A stretch of 59,944 nucleotides of DNA, from contig CAMWLW010000006.1 of NCBI GenBank assembly GCA_947175245.1, forward strand, positions 1 to 59,944, given 5' to 3'. This stretch comes from an uncultured Bacteroidales bacterium (GTDB lineage: Bacteria; Bacteroidota; Bacteroidia; Bacteroidales; Muribaculaceae). Made by a program: the position numbers and the translations under genes. The notes below the pieces were generated by a model that saw only the letters and a list, made by a program, of their open reading frames with translations, was not told the origin of the DNA and did no database searches. Positions 59,612 to 59,944 of the stretch are shown here, piece by piece. Numbering within the stretch: the stretch's first letter is position 1; every line of letters begins with the position of its first letter.

Positions 59612-59944
59612 TTATTTGAGGGTTTGGGCGGTTTCGACGAGTCGGACAAATTCGCGGCGGTAGCCTTCGCTGTCGTTTGTTAGGTTTTTCTTTGCGAGTT
59701 CTATTACCTGCCGGTAGGTCGCATCTCCTTTGAAGTCGGTGTCTCGAAGTATCTGGCCGAACATCGCGACGGCTGATGCGAAACGAAAGTCTGCTGATAC
59801 TTTGTCGTTGTCTTTGTCAATAAGGCTTTTTTGGATAAGGTGGCTTGTCTTCACGCCGGGTTTCTTGTAACGGAGTTTTACTGTGAGCATGTATAGTCCA
59901 ACAGCAAATGCAAAATTAAGTAAGAATATCGAAAAACCGTTTAA
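59612..59944 (-). CDS. C-terminal part of a vWA/DUF3520 (YfbK-like) protein, partial
   Basis: The frame is open to the window edge, so the gene is partial or fused. From residue about 19 of the visible part onwards, LTVKLRYKKPGVK, SADFRFASAVAMFGQILRD and GYRREFVRLVETAQTL match the C-terminal domain (DUF3520) of YfbK-type von Willebrand factor A proteins. The upstream visible codons are AT-rich and hydrophobic (NGFSIFLLNFAFAVGLYM), unlike the expected soluble sequence, so the 5' part may have been replaced by recombination at this locus border. Confidence 0.6.
   Translation of the reverse strand, partial: LNGFSIFLLNFAFAVGLYMLTVKLRYKKPGVKTSHLIQKSLIDKDNDKVSADFRFASAVAMFGQILRDTDFKGDATYRQVIELAKKNLTNDSEGYRREFVRLVETAQTLK

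Overview
The window looks like a chromosomal segment of a gut-type Bacteroidales bacterium, most likely Muribaculaceae or a close relative (inference). The reasons are: promoters of the Bacteroidetes form TTTG-N19-21-TAnnTTTG in front of several genes, few purine-rich Shine-Dalgarno sites, a rimP-nusA order, a dapB-lepB-wbqC order, a large secreted arabinan-type hydrolase with a Bacteroidetes-style C-terminal sorting tail, and a large polysaccharide locus. Housekeeping DNA is GC-rich, while three blocks are clearly AT-rich and look acquired: the restriction-modification island (about 1980-5062), the AAA ATPase gene (about 17.4-18.8 kb) and most of the polysaccharide locus (about 30.2-59.6 kb).

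Layout. 1-1883 (minus): rimP-nusA, presumably running into infB outside the window. 2125-5062 (plus): vsr, a C5-cytosine methyltransferase and a probable restriction enzyme, followed by the tail of a second methyltransferase and a rearranged scrap of sdaA. 5333-11535 (minus): one tightly overlapping operon, MFS sugar transporter - PfkB kinase - dapB - lepB - wbqC - sdaA. 11768-16366 (plus): a 1532-aa GH51+GH43-like secreted enzyme, divergent from the transporter. 16.4-17.3 kb: rpsT between two identical tRNA-Glu genes. 17.5-18.8 kb: a DUF4143-type ATPase behind a promoter carrying three direct repeats spaced exactly 33 bp. 19.0-28.9 kb (plus): an unrecognised 823-aa protein overlapping a complete phage-type large terminase with no other phage genes, then an unknown 228-aa protein, a YfhO-like membrane protein, an eroded methyltransferase-like protein, xerD and a nucleotidyltransferase-fold protein.

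28.9-59.1 kb (minus) is a surface polysaccharide locus of 27 genes ending at a bidirectional hairpin. It has its own flippase (Wzx), EpsG-type polymerase (Wzy), initiating phosphoglycosyltransferase, seven or more glycosyltransferases, a UDP-GlcNAc 2-epimerase, a pyruvyltransferase, an acyltransferase, and several unusual decoration modules. These are a QueC-like PP-loop ATPase, a MenD-like ThDP enzyme with an SDR, a nucleotidyltransferase/HAD/kinase/nucleotidyltransferase set, a LicD transferase next to a PntC-like cytidylyltransferase-aminotransferase fusion, and an amino-acid set (ornithine-cyclodeaminase-like, opine-dehydrogenase-like, LysA-like, ATP-grasp, DegT). No UpxY/UpxZ regulators or invertible promoter are seen.

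The most striking observation is a set of poly-C/poly-G tracts in this AT-rich locus. One C9 tract splits a family 2 glycosyltransferase into two perfectly complementary halves that one extra C (or two fewer) would rejoin. A C8 and a G8 tract lie at the 3' ends of two other genes of the locus. This points to slipped-strand phase variation of the surface glycan. The second most interesting item is the orphan terminase cassette in host-like GC-rich DNA.
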